Below, one piece after another: positions 1 through 7,390 of a stretch of DNA of 14,521 nt. The DNA comes from UBA10449 sp005883585. Its GTDB lineage: Bacteria > Chloroflexota > Dormibacteria > Dormibacterales > Dormibacteraceae. Both the position numbers and the translations under genes were made by a program. Location: positions 1-14,521 of the forward strand of contig VBFD01000036.1 of NCBI GenBank assembly GCA_005883585.1, read 5' to 3'. The notes beneath the pieces are model-generated. The model had not been told where the DNA came from. It saw only the letters and a program-made list of their open reading frames with translations, and made no database searches. The stretch's first letter is position 1, and each line of letters opens with the position of its first letter.

Positions 1-2
1 CG

Positions 3-1265
3 TGGATCCCGCAGCTGCACGTCTTCTATCACCTCGGCGTGGACGGAATCAGCATCTGGCTGGTGCTCCTCAACGCCCTGCTGACGGTGATTGCCGTGCT
101 GGCGACGCCGGTGACGATGAAGAACGTCAACCGCTTCATCGGGCTCCTCCTCGCCATGTCTGCCGGCATGGCGGGCGTGTTCCTTGCCGTCGACCTCGTC
201 CTCTTCTATGTGTTCTGGGAGGCGATGCTCATCCCCGCCTACTTCCTGCTCTGGCTGTTCGGCGAGGGCGAGAGGCCGGCGCGCGCCGCGATCAAGTTCG
301 TCCTCTACACGCTGGCGGGCTCGCTTCTGATGCTGGTCGGCGTTATCGGCGAGTACGTGTTCACGGGCCAGCAGACGTTCGACCTGGCCAAGCTGGCGAC
401 CATCCCGGTCTCGTCGGCATCGATCCAGTTCGGCCTGTTCTTCGTGTTCGCGATCGCGTTCGCGATCAAGGTCCCCTTGTTCCCGTTCCACGCCTGGCTG
501 CCGGATGCGTACATGGCCGCGCCGACGCCGATGCTGGTCATCTTCGCAGGCGTGATGGGCAAGACGGGTGCCTACGGAATGCTACGGATCCTCGTGCCGC
601 TGTTCCCGAACCCAGTCCTTTGGTGGGATTGGCGGTGGGTCATCCCGGCCCTCGCGGTGGCGGCCATCATCTGGGGCGCGTTGATGGCGATCGCACAGCG
701 CGACATGAAGCTGCTGGTCGCCTACTCGAGCGTCAGCCACATGGGCTTCATCGTCCTGGGCATCTTTGCCTACAACGTCCAGGGCCAGCAGGGCGCAATC
801 CTCCAGATGGTCAACCACGGGATCATCATCCCGGCGCTCTTCCTATTCGTCGCCTGGATCGCCGACCGCACGGGCACGCGCGACCGCTCCGCGCTGGCCG
901 GACTCGCTCCGCGCATGCCGGTGCTGGCGGGGGTATTCACCATCGTGGTCCTGGCCGCGCTCGGGCTACCGGGCCTGAACAGCTTCGTCGGCGAGTTCAT
1001 GACTTTGCTCGGCGCCTGGGAGAGAGCCCCGGTGCTCGCGGTGATCAGCGCGGTCGGGTTGGTGCTCGCGCCGGTCTACATGCTCCGCATGTTCCAGGGC
1101 GCGATGCACGGCGAACCGGCCGGACCCAGACCTTCAGGGGACATCTATGCCGGCCAGCTCGCTCTGGTGGCCCCGCTGATCATCCTGATGTTCGCGATCG
1201 GCCTTTACCCGTACGCACTGACTCAGCTGATGACCTCGGTGGCGCAGGTGGGACTGTACCGATGA
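3..1265 (+). CDS. nuoM: NADH-quinone oxidoreductase subunit M (NuoM), 5'-truncated by the window edge
   Basis: Membrane-arm subunit of respiratory complex I, one of the antiporter-like proton-pumping subunits. The reading frame is open from base 3, so the N-terminus lies outside the window; the GTG at 39 is internal. Family hallmarks in order: FWEAMLIPAYF, whose Glu (219-221) matches the conserved TM5 glutamate; IKVPLFPFHAWLPDA, with the TM7 lysine and following His; GVMGKTGAYGMLR, with the TM8 lysine; KLLVAYSSVSHMGF; and GLPGLNSFVGEF. About 420 residues are visible of a usual 480-520, so only the first one or two helices are missing. The whole product is hydrophobic with many membrane segments. 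The stop overlaps the nuoN start (ATGA), which fits the conserved nuoL-M-N gene order and translational coupling. The related MrpD or HyfF-type antiporter subunits are less likely because nuoN follows directly. Confidence 0.95.
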   Translation, partial: WIPQLHVFYHLGVDGISIWLVLLNALLTVIAVLATPVTMKNVNRFIGLLLAMSAGMAGVFLAVDLVLFYVFWEAMLIPAYFLLWLFGEGERPARAAIKFVLYTLAGSLLMLVGVIGEYVFTGQQTFDLAKLATIPVSSASIQFGLFFVFAIAFAIKVPLFPFHAWLPDAYMAAPTPMLVIFAGVMGKTGAYGMLRILVPLFPNPVLWWDWRWVIPALAVAAIIWGALMAIAQRDMKLLVAYSSVSHMGFIVLGIFAYNVQGQQGAILQMVNHGIIIPALFLFVAWIADRTGTRDRSALAGLAPRMPVLAGVFTIVVLAALGLPGLNSFVGEFMTLLGAWERAPVLAVISAVGLVLAPVYMLRMFQGAMHGEPAGPRPSGDIYAGQLALVAPLIILMFAIGLYPYALTQLMTSVAQVGLYR

Positions 1266-2746
1266 TGCTCGCGGCCACGATCCCGACCTACACCTGGTCG
1301 CAGGCGCTTGCCGACCTGGGCCAGATCTCGCCGATCGCGACGCTCACGGGCTTCATGCTCTTCGCGATCGTCACCGACCTGGTGATCCCGATCAAGCGCA
1401 GGAGCGGGGTCGTGGCCATGGTCGCGGTCGTCGGGCTTTCCTATTCGCTCGGCACGGCCGTGTATCGCTGGCTCTACGCGCAGGGCGGCCCCGCGTACAG
1501 CGGGATGGCGACCGGAGACAGCTTCGCGCTGTTCTTCGACATCCTCTTCGCGGGGCTCGGGATCCTGACCGTCGCCATCTCGCATTCGTACCTGCAGAAG
1601 CGCGGAATGCGCGAGGGCGAGTTCCACATCCTGATGCTCGCCGCGGTCATCGGCATGATGGTGCTGGCGTCGGCGACGTCGCTGGTGACCGTCTTCCTGG
1701 GCCTCGAGCTGCTGTCGATCGCCCTTTACGTCGCCAGCGGATTTGCCCGTGACGACAGCCGGTCGCAAGAGGCGGCCGCGAAATACCTGCTGGTCGGCGG
1801 CTTCGCCAGCGCGTTCGTGCTGTACGGGATGGCGCTGATCTACGGCGCCTCCGGCACCACGCTGCTCCCCGACATCGCCAAGCAGGTCTCAACACTGTCC
1901 CCCACCAACCCGCTGCTCATCCTCGGCGTCGTGCTGATGGGCGTTGGGTTCGCGTTCAAGGTTTCGGCTGCTCCGTTCCACATGTGGACGCCGGACGTGT
2001 ACCAGGGAGCTCCGATTCCCGTGACCGCGTTCATGTCAGTGGGGACGAAGGCGGCCGCGTTCGCGATGATCGTGCGCGTCTTCGCCGGCGGCCTCCCCCA
2101 CCTCGCGCCCGAGTGGCAGGCGCTGCTCGCGTTCGTCGCGGCGACGAGCATGATCGTGGGCAACCTCACAGCCATCACCCAGTCGAGCCTGAAGCGCCTG
2201 CTCGCGTATTCGGGTATCGCGCAGGCCGGCTACGTGCTGATCGGCGTCATCGCGGGAGGCAAGGCGGGCCTCGCGGCCGTCCTCTACTACCTCTTCGTGT
2301 ACATGTTCATGAACTTCGGCGCGTTCGCCGTGGTCACACTGCTGGCGGGCCCGGATGGTGACCGCGACCGCATCTCCGACCTCAGCGGGCTGTACAAGCG
2401 CAACTGGCCGATGGCGGTGCTCATGACCGTCTTCATGCTGTCGCTGGCGGGTTTCCCGCCTACGGTCGGGTTCTTCGGCAAACTGTTCCTCTTTACGGCC
2501 GGTGTTAGCGCCGGGTACACGTGGCTGGTTGTGGTGGCGGTGCTCATGAGCGTGGTGTCGGTCTACTACTACGTGCGCGTCCTCATCCCGGTGTGGTCCA
2601 CGACCACGCGCGCGGAGCCGCTGCGGGCATCGATCAGCAGCACCTCCGCGATCGCCTTGAGCGGGGTGCTGTCGGTGGTGTTGGGCCTGTACCCGACGTC
2701 GCTCTTGATCGCGGCCCAGCTGGGCGCCGGCCCCCTGAGCCCCTAG
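1262..2746 (+). CDS. nuoN: NADH-quinone oxidoreductase subunit N (NuoN)
   Basis: Proton-pumping antiporter-like subunit of complex I, 494 residues, the normal length. Key features are Glu149 in FLGLELLSIALY (TM5 glutamate), Lys233 and His240 in FAFKVSAAPFHMWTPDVYQGAP (TM7 lysine and NuoN signature), Lys263 in SVGTKAAAFA, Lys311 in SSLKRLLAYSGIAQAGY, and GFPPTVGFFGKLFLF near residues 400-415. These charged residues in membrane helices make up the proton path known for the family. Two ATGs are adjacent (1262 and 1265); 1262 gives the ATGA overlap with nuoM and is preferred. A purine-rich gcaggtggga upstream is a plausible ribosome site. It appears to be the last gene of the nuo operon: the next gene is of unrelated function and is separated by about 90 bp containing palindromic repeats. 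Confidence 0.96.
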   Translation: MMLAATIPTYTWSQALADLGQISPIATLTGFMLFAIVTDLVIPIKRRSGVVAMVAVVGLSYSLGTAVYRWLYAQGGPAYSGMATGDSFALFFDILFAGLGILTVAISHSYLQKRGMREGEFHILMLAAVIGMMVLASATSLVTVFLGLELLSIALYVASGFARDDSRSQEAAAKYLLVGGFASAFVLYGMALIYGASGTTLLPDIAKQVSTLSPTNPLLILGVVLMGVGFAFKVSAAPFHMWTPDVYQGAPIPVTAFMSVGTKAAAFAMIVRVFAGGLPHLAPEWQALLAFVAATSMIVGNLTAITQSSLKRLLAYSGIAQAGYVLIGVIAGGKAGLAAVLYYLFVYMFMNFGAFAVVTLLAGPDGDRDRISDLSGLYKRNWPMAVLMTVFMLSLAGFPPTVGFFGKLFLFTAGVSAGYTWLVVVAVLMSVVSVYYYVRVLIPVWSTTTRAEPLRASISSTSAIALSGVLSVVLGLYPTSLLIAAQLGAGPLSP

Positions 2747-2751
2747 AACTG

Positions 2752-2821
2752 ATTCCGCGCGTTTCGATCCAAACGCGCGTTAAAGCCGCTCCCATTCCGC
2801 GCGTATTGCTCAAAACGTGCG
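2752..2821. repeat. Two related 28-bp imperfect palindromic repeats, 42 bp apart
   Basis: Copy 1 spans 2752-2779 and copy 2 spans 2794-2821; they match at 23 of 28 positions, beginning with the same ATTCCGCGCGT. Each is itself an inverted repeat. Copy 1 has a perfect 9-bp stem (CGCGCGTTT / AAACGCGCG, loop 2765-2770). Copy 2 pairs CGCGCGT with ACGTGCG using one G.U pair. The start-to-start distance of 42 bp is close to four helical turns, so the pair could be a double operator for the downstream methyltransferase gene. It could equally be tandem RNA hairpins ending the nuo transcript. The repeat is seen directly; both roles are inference. Confidence 0.6.
2756..2782 (+). terminator. Possible weak transcription terminator after nuoN
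   Basis: A perfect 9-bp G+C-rich stem with a 6-base loop begins 9 bases after the nuoN stop codon. It is followed only by TTA rather than a run of T, so it is not a textbook intrinsic terminator. Its place at the end of the nuo operon supports the idea; the duplicate hairpin at 2794-2821 argues for a binding site instead. Confidence 0.25.
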
Positions 2822-2837
2822 ATACCCGAGCTCCGAG

Positions 2838-3728
2838 ATGACAGGTTCAGATCCGCCGCTTCGAAACGTCTCCGACACCGCGCTCCTGGTTGCCGTCCAT
2901 CGAGCGAGGGAGAGCGAGCGCGCTGACGCGTTGTTCCACGATCCCTACGCGCGAGCGCTTGCCGGCGAGCGTGGAGAACGGATCGCGCGCGAGTTGGCCA
3001 GTGGTGTTTCGGGGTGGCCGGTGGTCGCACGAACGCTGTTCTTCGACGAGGTGATCGCGCGGATGGCTCGTTCTGGGAGGATCGGCTGCGTCCTGAACCT
3101 GGCCGCCGGGCTGGATGCGAGACCTTACCGCCTCGACCTTCCGGGCGACCTTCTTTGGGTGGAAGCGGACTTACCTGACATGCTGGAGTACAAGGTCGAG
3201 CGACTGGCCAATGAGACCCCGCACTGCCTGCTCGAACGGGTGGCCGGCGACCTCAACGATCCGTTAGCACGCGGGCGTGCGGCTGACGCCACTGCCCAAC
3301 GATCGACGCTTGTCGTGACCGAAGGACTCCTCGTCTATCTTGCCAAAGAGGACGTTGTCGGGCTCGCGCGCGACCTGGCTGCGAGAGCGAACTTCGACCA
3401 CTGGCTCCTCGATATATCGAGCCCCCAAGCGATAAGTTGGGGGAAGCGGGGAAAGCTGGGGCGTCAGCTCAAGAGCGCGAATGCAAGTCACCGCTTCGCG
3501 CCTGCGGCAGGGTTTGAGTTCTTCCGGCCCTACGGGTGGCAGCCAGTTGAGGTCGCCTCCTTATGGGAGGAGGCGCGCAGGCTTGATAGGTTGCCCGGAT
3601 TCCTGAAGCTGTTGGAAGCGATCACGCCGCGCACTCGCCGCGAGCCGTATCACAGCCTCAATCGGGTCGGACTGCTCCAGCGTCCACAGGAGCTCACCGT
3701 GGATACGGGCTTGGGGCAAAGGTCGTGA
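2838..3728 (+). CDS. Class I SAM-dependent methyltransferase, leucine-carboxyl-methyltransferase-like (TIGR00027/PF04072 type)
   Basis: Predicted S-adenosylmethionine-dependent methyltransferase of about 296 residues, a usual length. Counting from the ATG at 2838, an N-terminal RNVSDTALLVAVHRARES and a DPYAR motif lead to the SAM-binding core CVLNLAAGLDARPYRL (the family form is VxLGAGLDTRxYRL). An acidic LWVEADLPDMLEYK segment and EGLLVYL follow, all characteristic of this family. Actinobacterial and other soil-bacterial genomes often carry several such genes; substrates are mostly unknown, so no specific substrate is proposed. The frame also allows a GTG at 2817, but that codon lies inside the upstream repeat and the ATG with a weak GAG upstream is preferred. 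Three in-frame TTA leucine codons (in ADLPD, DPLAR and ASLWE) are unusual for so GC-rich a region and may indicate acquisition. The last 35 bases overlap the convergent hydrolase gene. Confidence 0.85.
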   Translation: MTGSDPPLRNVSDTALLVAVHRARESERADALFHDPYARALAGERGERIARELASGVSGWPVVARTLFFDEVIARMARSGRIGCVLNLAAGLDARPYRLDLPGDLLWVEADLPDMLEYKVERLANETPHCLLERVAGDLNDPLARGRAADATAQRSTLVVTEGLLVYLAKEDVVGLARDLAARANFDHWLLDISSPQAISWGKRGKLGRQLKSANASHRFAPAAGFEFFRPYGWQPVEVASLWEEARRLDRLPGFLKLLEAITPRTRREPYHSLNRVGLLQRPQELTVDTGLGQRS

Positions 3729-5076
3729 ACGCCGGAGGCGTGATGAAGAAGCCGCCAACTTCGTTGTATGAGTCGCGCATGCCCTGAGCGACGGCATTGA
3801 GCGCTGACGGCTGCAGCGCGGCGTCGTCCCACTGCCCGGTATCGAGCCGCTGGATCATCTGCTGAATCAGCGCGATCGTTTCGGCATATGAAAAGGCGCA
3901 GTGCCCGGCGCGGTGTACGAACACCTGGCGCAGCAGATCTTGCCTGCCCGCGGCTTTGACCGCGTCGGCGTACGCGGCTTCGTTTTGCACGACGACCAGG
4001 CCATCGCCGGTGGTGTGCATGGTGAGCACGGGCACGCTGATATTGCCGTCGAAGGTGATGTTGCGCTTCAAGTAAGCCGCCGCTGTCGGGTCGGCGGCGA
4101 TCCGCGGTCCGCTGTTCAGCGCCCGCAGGTCGGCCGCGAGGTCGAGACCAGCTGCTTGATAAAGAGCCGCGACCTCGGCGCGATCGGCTGAGATAGCGAG
4201 CTGGTGCGCGTAGTCGATGCCCGTGTTCCATGACGGGTTGCCGGCGGCCCTTTGCTCCAGCTCGGCGCGGTATTGAAACTCGAACGCGAAGTCGACCTGC
4301 GACTCCCAGCGCGCTTGCGCCGCTTCTTGTGCCGCGTAATCGTTGCCGGCCGGTTCTGGGCCGGCTGGATCGAACCAGCCAGGGAGGTCGCCGAGCGCCG
4401 CAATCAGGGCGATGCGCGCCTGGCCCGTCTGCGTGGTCGATGTCTGGTCGAAGATGTTCGTCGCCAGCTGAGCGTTCGCCGCGGGGTCGGTGATGTTCAC
4501 CAGCTGCAGGGTCGATGTAGGCCCGAGCAGAGTCTTGAAGGCGTAAGCGCCGTCGAGCCCTGCATTCCACGTGGCCTCGCCTCCGGCGAGCACCCCACAG
4601 AGAGGAATCGCGCCGGCGAATCGATCGGGATAGACCTGGATCAGTCCCGCGGTGATGATCCCGCCGAGCGACCCACCCCACGCGATCACGCGCTTCGGCT
4701 TCGAGAAACGCTGGTCGAACAGGTCGAGCAGCGCGACCTGGTCCTTGAACGCATCCTGGAGCGCCCAGCCGGTCGAGCTGTAGGAAGAGCCGGCGATCGC
4801 ATATCCATGGCCGAGGAGCCACGACGCGATGATCGGCGCGGGCGAATCGGTGGCGAGGTTGATATGACCCGGCGCGACGTAGCCGTGGCTGTAGAGGAAG
4901 AGCGTTCCGTTCCAGCTGGCCGGGACCTCGATGCGGTACTGAGCGGCGCCGATGCTCCCCGACAAGGGCGTTGGGCTCGGCGACGCTTTCGGGGTCGGTG
5001 CCACCACGACGCCAGTTGGTGACGACGAGCACGCCGCGAGCAGCACGACGGCGACCAGGACCAGGGCGCGCCTCAT
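3694..5076 (-). CDS. Secreted lipoprotein, alpha/beta-hydrolase fold (tannase/feruloyl-esterase or peptidase-like)
   Basis: Predicted exported lipid-anchored serine hydrolase of 460 residues. Residues 1-16 form a lipoprotein signal: MRR, a hydrophobic stretch, then the lipobox LAAC with Cys16 as the lipidation site, followed by a Ser/Pro/Thr-rich linker to about residue 40. The hydrolase core shows SHGY at 63-66 (oxyanion region), the nucleophile elbow GGSLGG with Ser136, a likely acid Asp358 in HTTGDG, and His392 in HRAGHCAF. The order Ser-Asp-His is that of the fold. A long insertion between about residues 160 and 340 probably forms a cap domain. Substrate is unknown; an ester or peptide is likely. 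The start is well supported by GAGGT placed 5 bases upstream, which overlaps the stop codon of the preceding SDR gene, so the two genes are probably coupled. The 3' end overlaps the methyltransferase gene by 35 bases on the other strand. Confidence 0.85.
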   Translation of the reverse strand: MRRALVLVAVVLLAACSSSPTGVVVAPTPKASPSPTPLSGSIGAAQYRIEVPASWNGTLFLYSHGYVAPGHINLATDSPAPIIASWLLGHGYAIAGSSYSSTGWALQDAFKDQVALLDLFDQRFSKPKRVIAWGGSLGGIITAGLIQVYPDRFAGAIPLCGVLAGGEATWNAGLDGAYAFKTLLGPTSTLQLVNITDPAANAQLATNIFDQTSTTQTGQARIALIAALGDLPGWFDPAGPEPAGNDYAAQEAAQARWESQVDFAFEFQYRAELEQRAAGNPSWNTGIDYAHQLAISADRAEVAALYQAAGLDLAADLRALNSGPRIAADPTAAAYLKRNITFDGNISVPVLTMHTTGDGLVVVQNEAAYADAVKAAGRQDLLRQVFVHRAGHCAFSYAETIALIQQMIQRLDTGQWDDAALQPSALNAVAQGMRDSYNEVGGFFITPPAFTTFAPSPYPR

Positions 5077-5080
5077 GGAA

Positions 5081-5086
5081 ACCTCA
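5081..5086 (-). promoter_or_regulatory. Ribosome binding site overlapping the upstream stop codon
   Basis: On the minus strand TGAGGT contains the TGA stop of the SDR gene and the GAGG Shine-Dalgarno core of the hydrolase gene, 5 bases before its ATG. This arrangement favours translational coupling and fixes the hydrolase start. Confidence 0.7.
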
Positions 5087-5839
5087 AATGTTGGACCGGG
5101 ACTGCCCCCCGTCCACCGCGATGCATGCGCCGTTCAAGAGGCCGGCCTGCCGCGAGCATACGAAAGCGACGACGTTGGCGATCTCCTCGACCGCTCCGAA
5201 ACGCCCCAGAGGCATCTCGGCGCGGACGAAGTCGGCGATGCCCTCCGGGTCCGCCTGCTGTCGCCGCGACCAACCGCCGCCATCCCACAGGATCGAGCCT
5301 GGCGCCACGCAGTTGACGGTCACGCCCTGCGCGGCCACCTCTCGCGCCAGCGAGGTCGTGAAGCTGATCTCCGCCGCCTTGGCGGCGTTGTACGCGGGAG
5401 CTCCGCCGGCTTCGCGACCCCAGACGGACGCGATGACGACCACACGGCCCCAGCCACGTTCGACCATGCCCGGCAGCACCAGCTGCGTCATGCGGACGCT
5501 GACACCGAGGTTGCCCGCCAAGGCCGCCTCGAACTCGTTCGGACCGGTGTCGGCCCACGAGCTGCCCGCACGCACGCCGAGGTTGTTGATGAGGATGTCT
5601 ACAGGTCCGAGCATCTGCTCGGTTTCGCTGACAGCGCGCCGGCAGCCGGCGTCCGTCAAGAGGTCGGCGACGACCCCTAGCCCGCTGAGTGACTCCGCGG
5701 TCCGCTTGACGTCCACCTCTGTGCGTGCTGCGACCGCCACACGAACGCCTTCGGCGGCCAGAGCATGCGCGATGCCGAGCCCGATGCCTTTCGTGCCGGC
5801 GGTCACCAGCGCGACCTTGCCGGCGATGCCAAGGTCCAC
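5084..5839 (-). CDS. Short-chain dehydrogenase/reductase (SDR), FabG-like
   Basis: Predicted cytosolic NAD(P)-dependent oxidoreductase of 251 residues counted from GTG at 5839. The nucleotide-binding motif TAGTKGIG is at 13-20, and Arg39 after the second strand suggests NADP(H). NNLG at 85-88 replaces the usual NNAG. Active-site Asn110, Ser138, Tyr150 and Lys154 (YNAAK) are all present, and APGSI at 179-183 and the C-terminal VDGG are typical. The frame stays open to 5893, but the homologous part starts at VDLGIAGK. A -10-like TACGAT ends exactly 6 bases before the GTG, pointing to a leaderless mRNA starting there. It is followed within 7 bases by the hydrolase gene, so the two form a small operon. 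The substrate cannot be read from the sequence; 3-oxoacyl-ACP reductase is only the nearest generic name. Confidence 0.88.
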   Translation of the reverse strand: MDLGIAGKVALVTAGTKGIGLGIAHALAAEGVRVAVAARTEVDVKRTAESLSGLGVVADLLTDAGCRRAVSETEQMLGPVDILINNLGVRAGSSWADTGPNEFEAALAGNLGVSVRMTQLVLPGMVERGWGRVVVIASVWGREAGGAPAYNAAKAAEISFTTSLAREVAAQGVTVNCVAPGSILWDGGGWSRRQQADPEGIADFVRAEMPLGRFGAVEEIANVVAFVCSRQAGLLNGACIAVDGGQSRSNI

Positions 5840-5845
5840 GGCAGA

Positions 5846-5851
5846 ATCGTA
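5846..5851 (-). promoter_or_regulatory. -10-like element for a leaderless SDR transcript
   Basis: TACGAT on the minus strand is followed by exactly 6 bases and then GTG, the spacing expected if transcription begins on the first base of the start codon. No good -35 hexamer is visible 16-18 bases upstream, so this rests on the -10 match and its position. Confidence 0.4.
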
Positions 5852-5865
5852 GTTGGGGTGCCGTC

Positions 5866-5871
5866 TAGACT
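5866..5871 (+). promoter_or_regulatory. -10-like element for the NUDIX gene, divergent from the SDR promoter
   Basis: TAGACT fits the TANNNT pattern and would put the transcription start near 5878, 15 bases before the TTG start of the NUDIX gene. It contains an in-frame TAG, so translation cannot begin upstream of it. No convincing -35 is seen. Confidence 0.3.
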
Positions 5872-5892
5872 GGCTCCATCGCCATCCCGCCA

Positions 5893-6582
5893 TTGCCTTC
5901 AGGTGCGCTGAACCTCGAAGGCCCGCCCGTCACGCCGCGACCGTCGGCGACCGTGTTGCTCATTCGCGGCAAGAAACCGTGGGAGCTGCTGCTCATGCAG
6001 CGGCCGGGCGGCGCCGATTTCGCCCCCGGCGCGTACGTGTTTCCTGGCGGCACCGTCCACGCCGAGGATTTCGAATGGGGAGACGCGATCGCAGCCGCCG
6101 CGGTGCGCGAGCTGTTCGAGGAGGTCGGCATCTTGCTCGCCCGCGAGGGCCGGCGATTCGCGCGCGATCGCGATTGCGACCTCGTTCGCGCCGGAGTCGC
6201 GGGCGGCAGCTCGTTCAGCGAAGCACTGCGATCGCGGGGACTGCAGCCTGACTTCGAGCGGCTCGTCCTGCTGACCCGATGGGTGACGCCGGCGCTGCTC
6301 AGCCGCCGTTACGACGCGCGGTTCTATCTGGCCCGCATGCCGGCAGGGCAAACCGTTCACGAGCAGACGGACGAGGTGAGCGACTGGCTTTGGGTGACTC
6401 CGGCGGGGGCGCTGCGCAAGCCACAGATCACGCTCGTCTACGCGACCCGAAAGGTGCTCGAGTCGGTGGCCGGCGACCAGGACGTCAACGAGGTCTTGCG
6501 ACGCGCGCGCGGCCAGGTCGACGTGCCGATCGTGGAGCCCCGCATGGTGCAGACCGAGTCAGGCTGGGAGATCGTGCACTAG
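5893..6582 (+). CDS. NUDIX hydrolase, NUDT19-like (possible acyl-CoA/CoA diphosphatase)
   Basis: Predicted pyrophosphohydrolase of 229 residues. The NUDIX box is recognisable as YVFPGGTVHAED at 49-59 followed by RELFEEVGI at 72-80, which carries the metal-binding REhxEE core. The spacing between the glycine and the RE is longer than in the classic 23-residue box, as in the NUDT19 branch. LLLMQRPGG before the box, the RYDARFYLARMP segment, and DEVSDWLWVTPAGAL in the second half also resemble the NUDT19/acyl-CoA diphosphatase group. That substrate is inferred from family resemblance. The start is uncertain: an in-frame TAG lies at 5866, and the only standard alternative codon before the conserved part is TTG at 5893, with no visible Shine-Dalgarno. 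Transcription is divergent from the SDR gene with a 53-bp gap, and the 3' end faces the next SDR gene 10 bases away. Confidence 0.85.
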   Translation: MPSGALNLEGPPVTPRPSATVLLIRGKKPWELLLMQRPGGADFAPGAYVFPGGTVHAEDFEWGDAIAAAAVRELFEEVGILLAREGRRFARDRDCDLVRAGVAGGSSFSEALRSRGLQPDFERLVLLTRWVTPALLSRRYDARFYLARMPAGQTVHEQTDEVSDWLWVTPAGALRKPQITLVYATRKVLESVAGDQDVNEVLRRARGQVDVPIVEPRMVQTESGWEIVH

Positions 6583-6592
6583 CCCGGCTTCC

Positions 6593-7378
6593 TCACCTGA
6601 TCACGAGCCCCGCCGTCACGTTCGTCATCGAGCCTGTGATGCCTGCCGCGCGGTCGGACGCGAGGAACGCCGCCGCCTCTGCGACGTTCTCAAGCGTGAC
6701 ATTTCGCCGCAAGGCCGTCATCCCGGCCAGCATCTCCTTCACGCGCTCTACGTCGGGCACGTTCTGATTGACCGCTCCCATCTTTTCCTGGGTCAGGGTG
6801 TCAGCAACACCCGCTGTCCAGATGCCGCACACGCGGATACCGTGCGGTCCCAGCTCGGCGGCCAGGTAGCGCATGAATGCCTCAGTTGCCGCATCGGCGG
6901 GTCCAGTGCTGCCCATGCCAGGCGCCGACCCCTCGCCCGACGCGCTGTTGAGGTGGAGGATGACGCCGGACCGCTGCTCGATCATGCGCCGCGCCGCGGC
7001 GCGGGCGGTGATGAAGTTGGTGCGCAGCCCGTTGGCCACGGCGCGCAGGAGATCGTCCGCCTCCATATCGACGAGCGGAGTGCCTTGTGCGTCCCCGCGC
7101 GTGATGAGGTTGAACGAGATGTCGACGTGGCCGGTTTTCGAGACCACGGTCTTGACGTGACTCTCTACCACGCGCTCGTCCAGGGCGTCGAGCTCGGCCA
7201 CCTCCGCCGACCCGCCGGCGGACTTGATGTCCTTCGCAACCGCATCGAGCTTTTCGCGCGTACGTCCAACCAGAAAGACGCTCGCACCCTCGCGGGCAAA
7301 GGTCCGAGCGACCCCTCCACCGATGCCTCCGCCCGCGCCATAGATGATTGCCGTCTTGCCCTCGAGAAGTTCAGTCAT
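6593..7378 (-). CDS. SDR-fold protein lacking the catalytic Tyr-Lys pair
   Basis: SDR-family protein of 261 residues. The dinucleotide-binding motif GAGGGIG at 14-20 and Arg39 in LVGRT (NADP-type) are intact. FNLI at 89-92 stands in place of NNAG, and the catalytic region reads LNSASGEGSAPGMG at 143-156 followed by STGPADAATEA. Aligned to the usual YxxxK, Tyr becomes Thr158 and Lys becomes Asp162. It belongs to a divergent SDR subfamily I recall from other GC-rich bacteria, with FNxI, QGxPLV and ELGPHGIRV motifs, so it is probably not a pseudogene. Standard hydride-transfer chemistry is doubtful; it may use other residues or act as a binding protein. The start is secure: AAGGAGG at 7390-7384 lies 5 bases before ATG, which rules out the longer open frame to 7717. 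It lies 101 bp downstream of the dCMP deaminase gene on the same strand. Confidence 0.85.
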   Translation of the reverse strand: MTELLEGKTAIIYGAGGGIGGGVARTFAREGASVFLVGRTREKLDAVAKDIKSAGGSAEVAELDALDERVVESHVKTVVSKTGHVDISFNLITRGDAQGTPLVDMEADDLLRAVANGLRTNFITARAAARRMIEQRSGVILHLNSASGEGSAPGMGSTGPADAATEAFMRYLAAELGPHGIRVCGIWTAGVADTLTQEKMGAVNQNVPDVERVKEMLAGMTALRRNVTLENVAEAAAFLASDRAAGITGSMTNVTAGLVIR

Positions 7379-7383
7379 GTCCG

Positions 7384-7390
7384 CCTCCTT
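7384..7390 (-). promoter_or_regulatory. Consensus Shine-Dalgarno that fixes the SDR start
   Basis: The minus strand reads AAGGAGG, 5 bases before ATG at 7378. It is the best ribosome site in the window and sets the gene's start despite 339 bases of open frame upstream. Confidence 0.8.

Noticed and set aside
2..1261. Upstream extension of the nuoN frame across nuoM
   Set aside because: The translation before residue MMLAAT is Arg/Pro/Gly-rich and unlike any protein, while frame 3 encodes clear NuoM.
3650..5032. 460-residue minus-strand frame overlapping the hydrolase
   Set aside because: It has the same length by coincidence but no signal or fold motifs; the other frame has the lipobox, nucleophile elbow and ribosome site.
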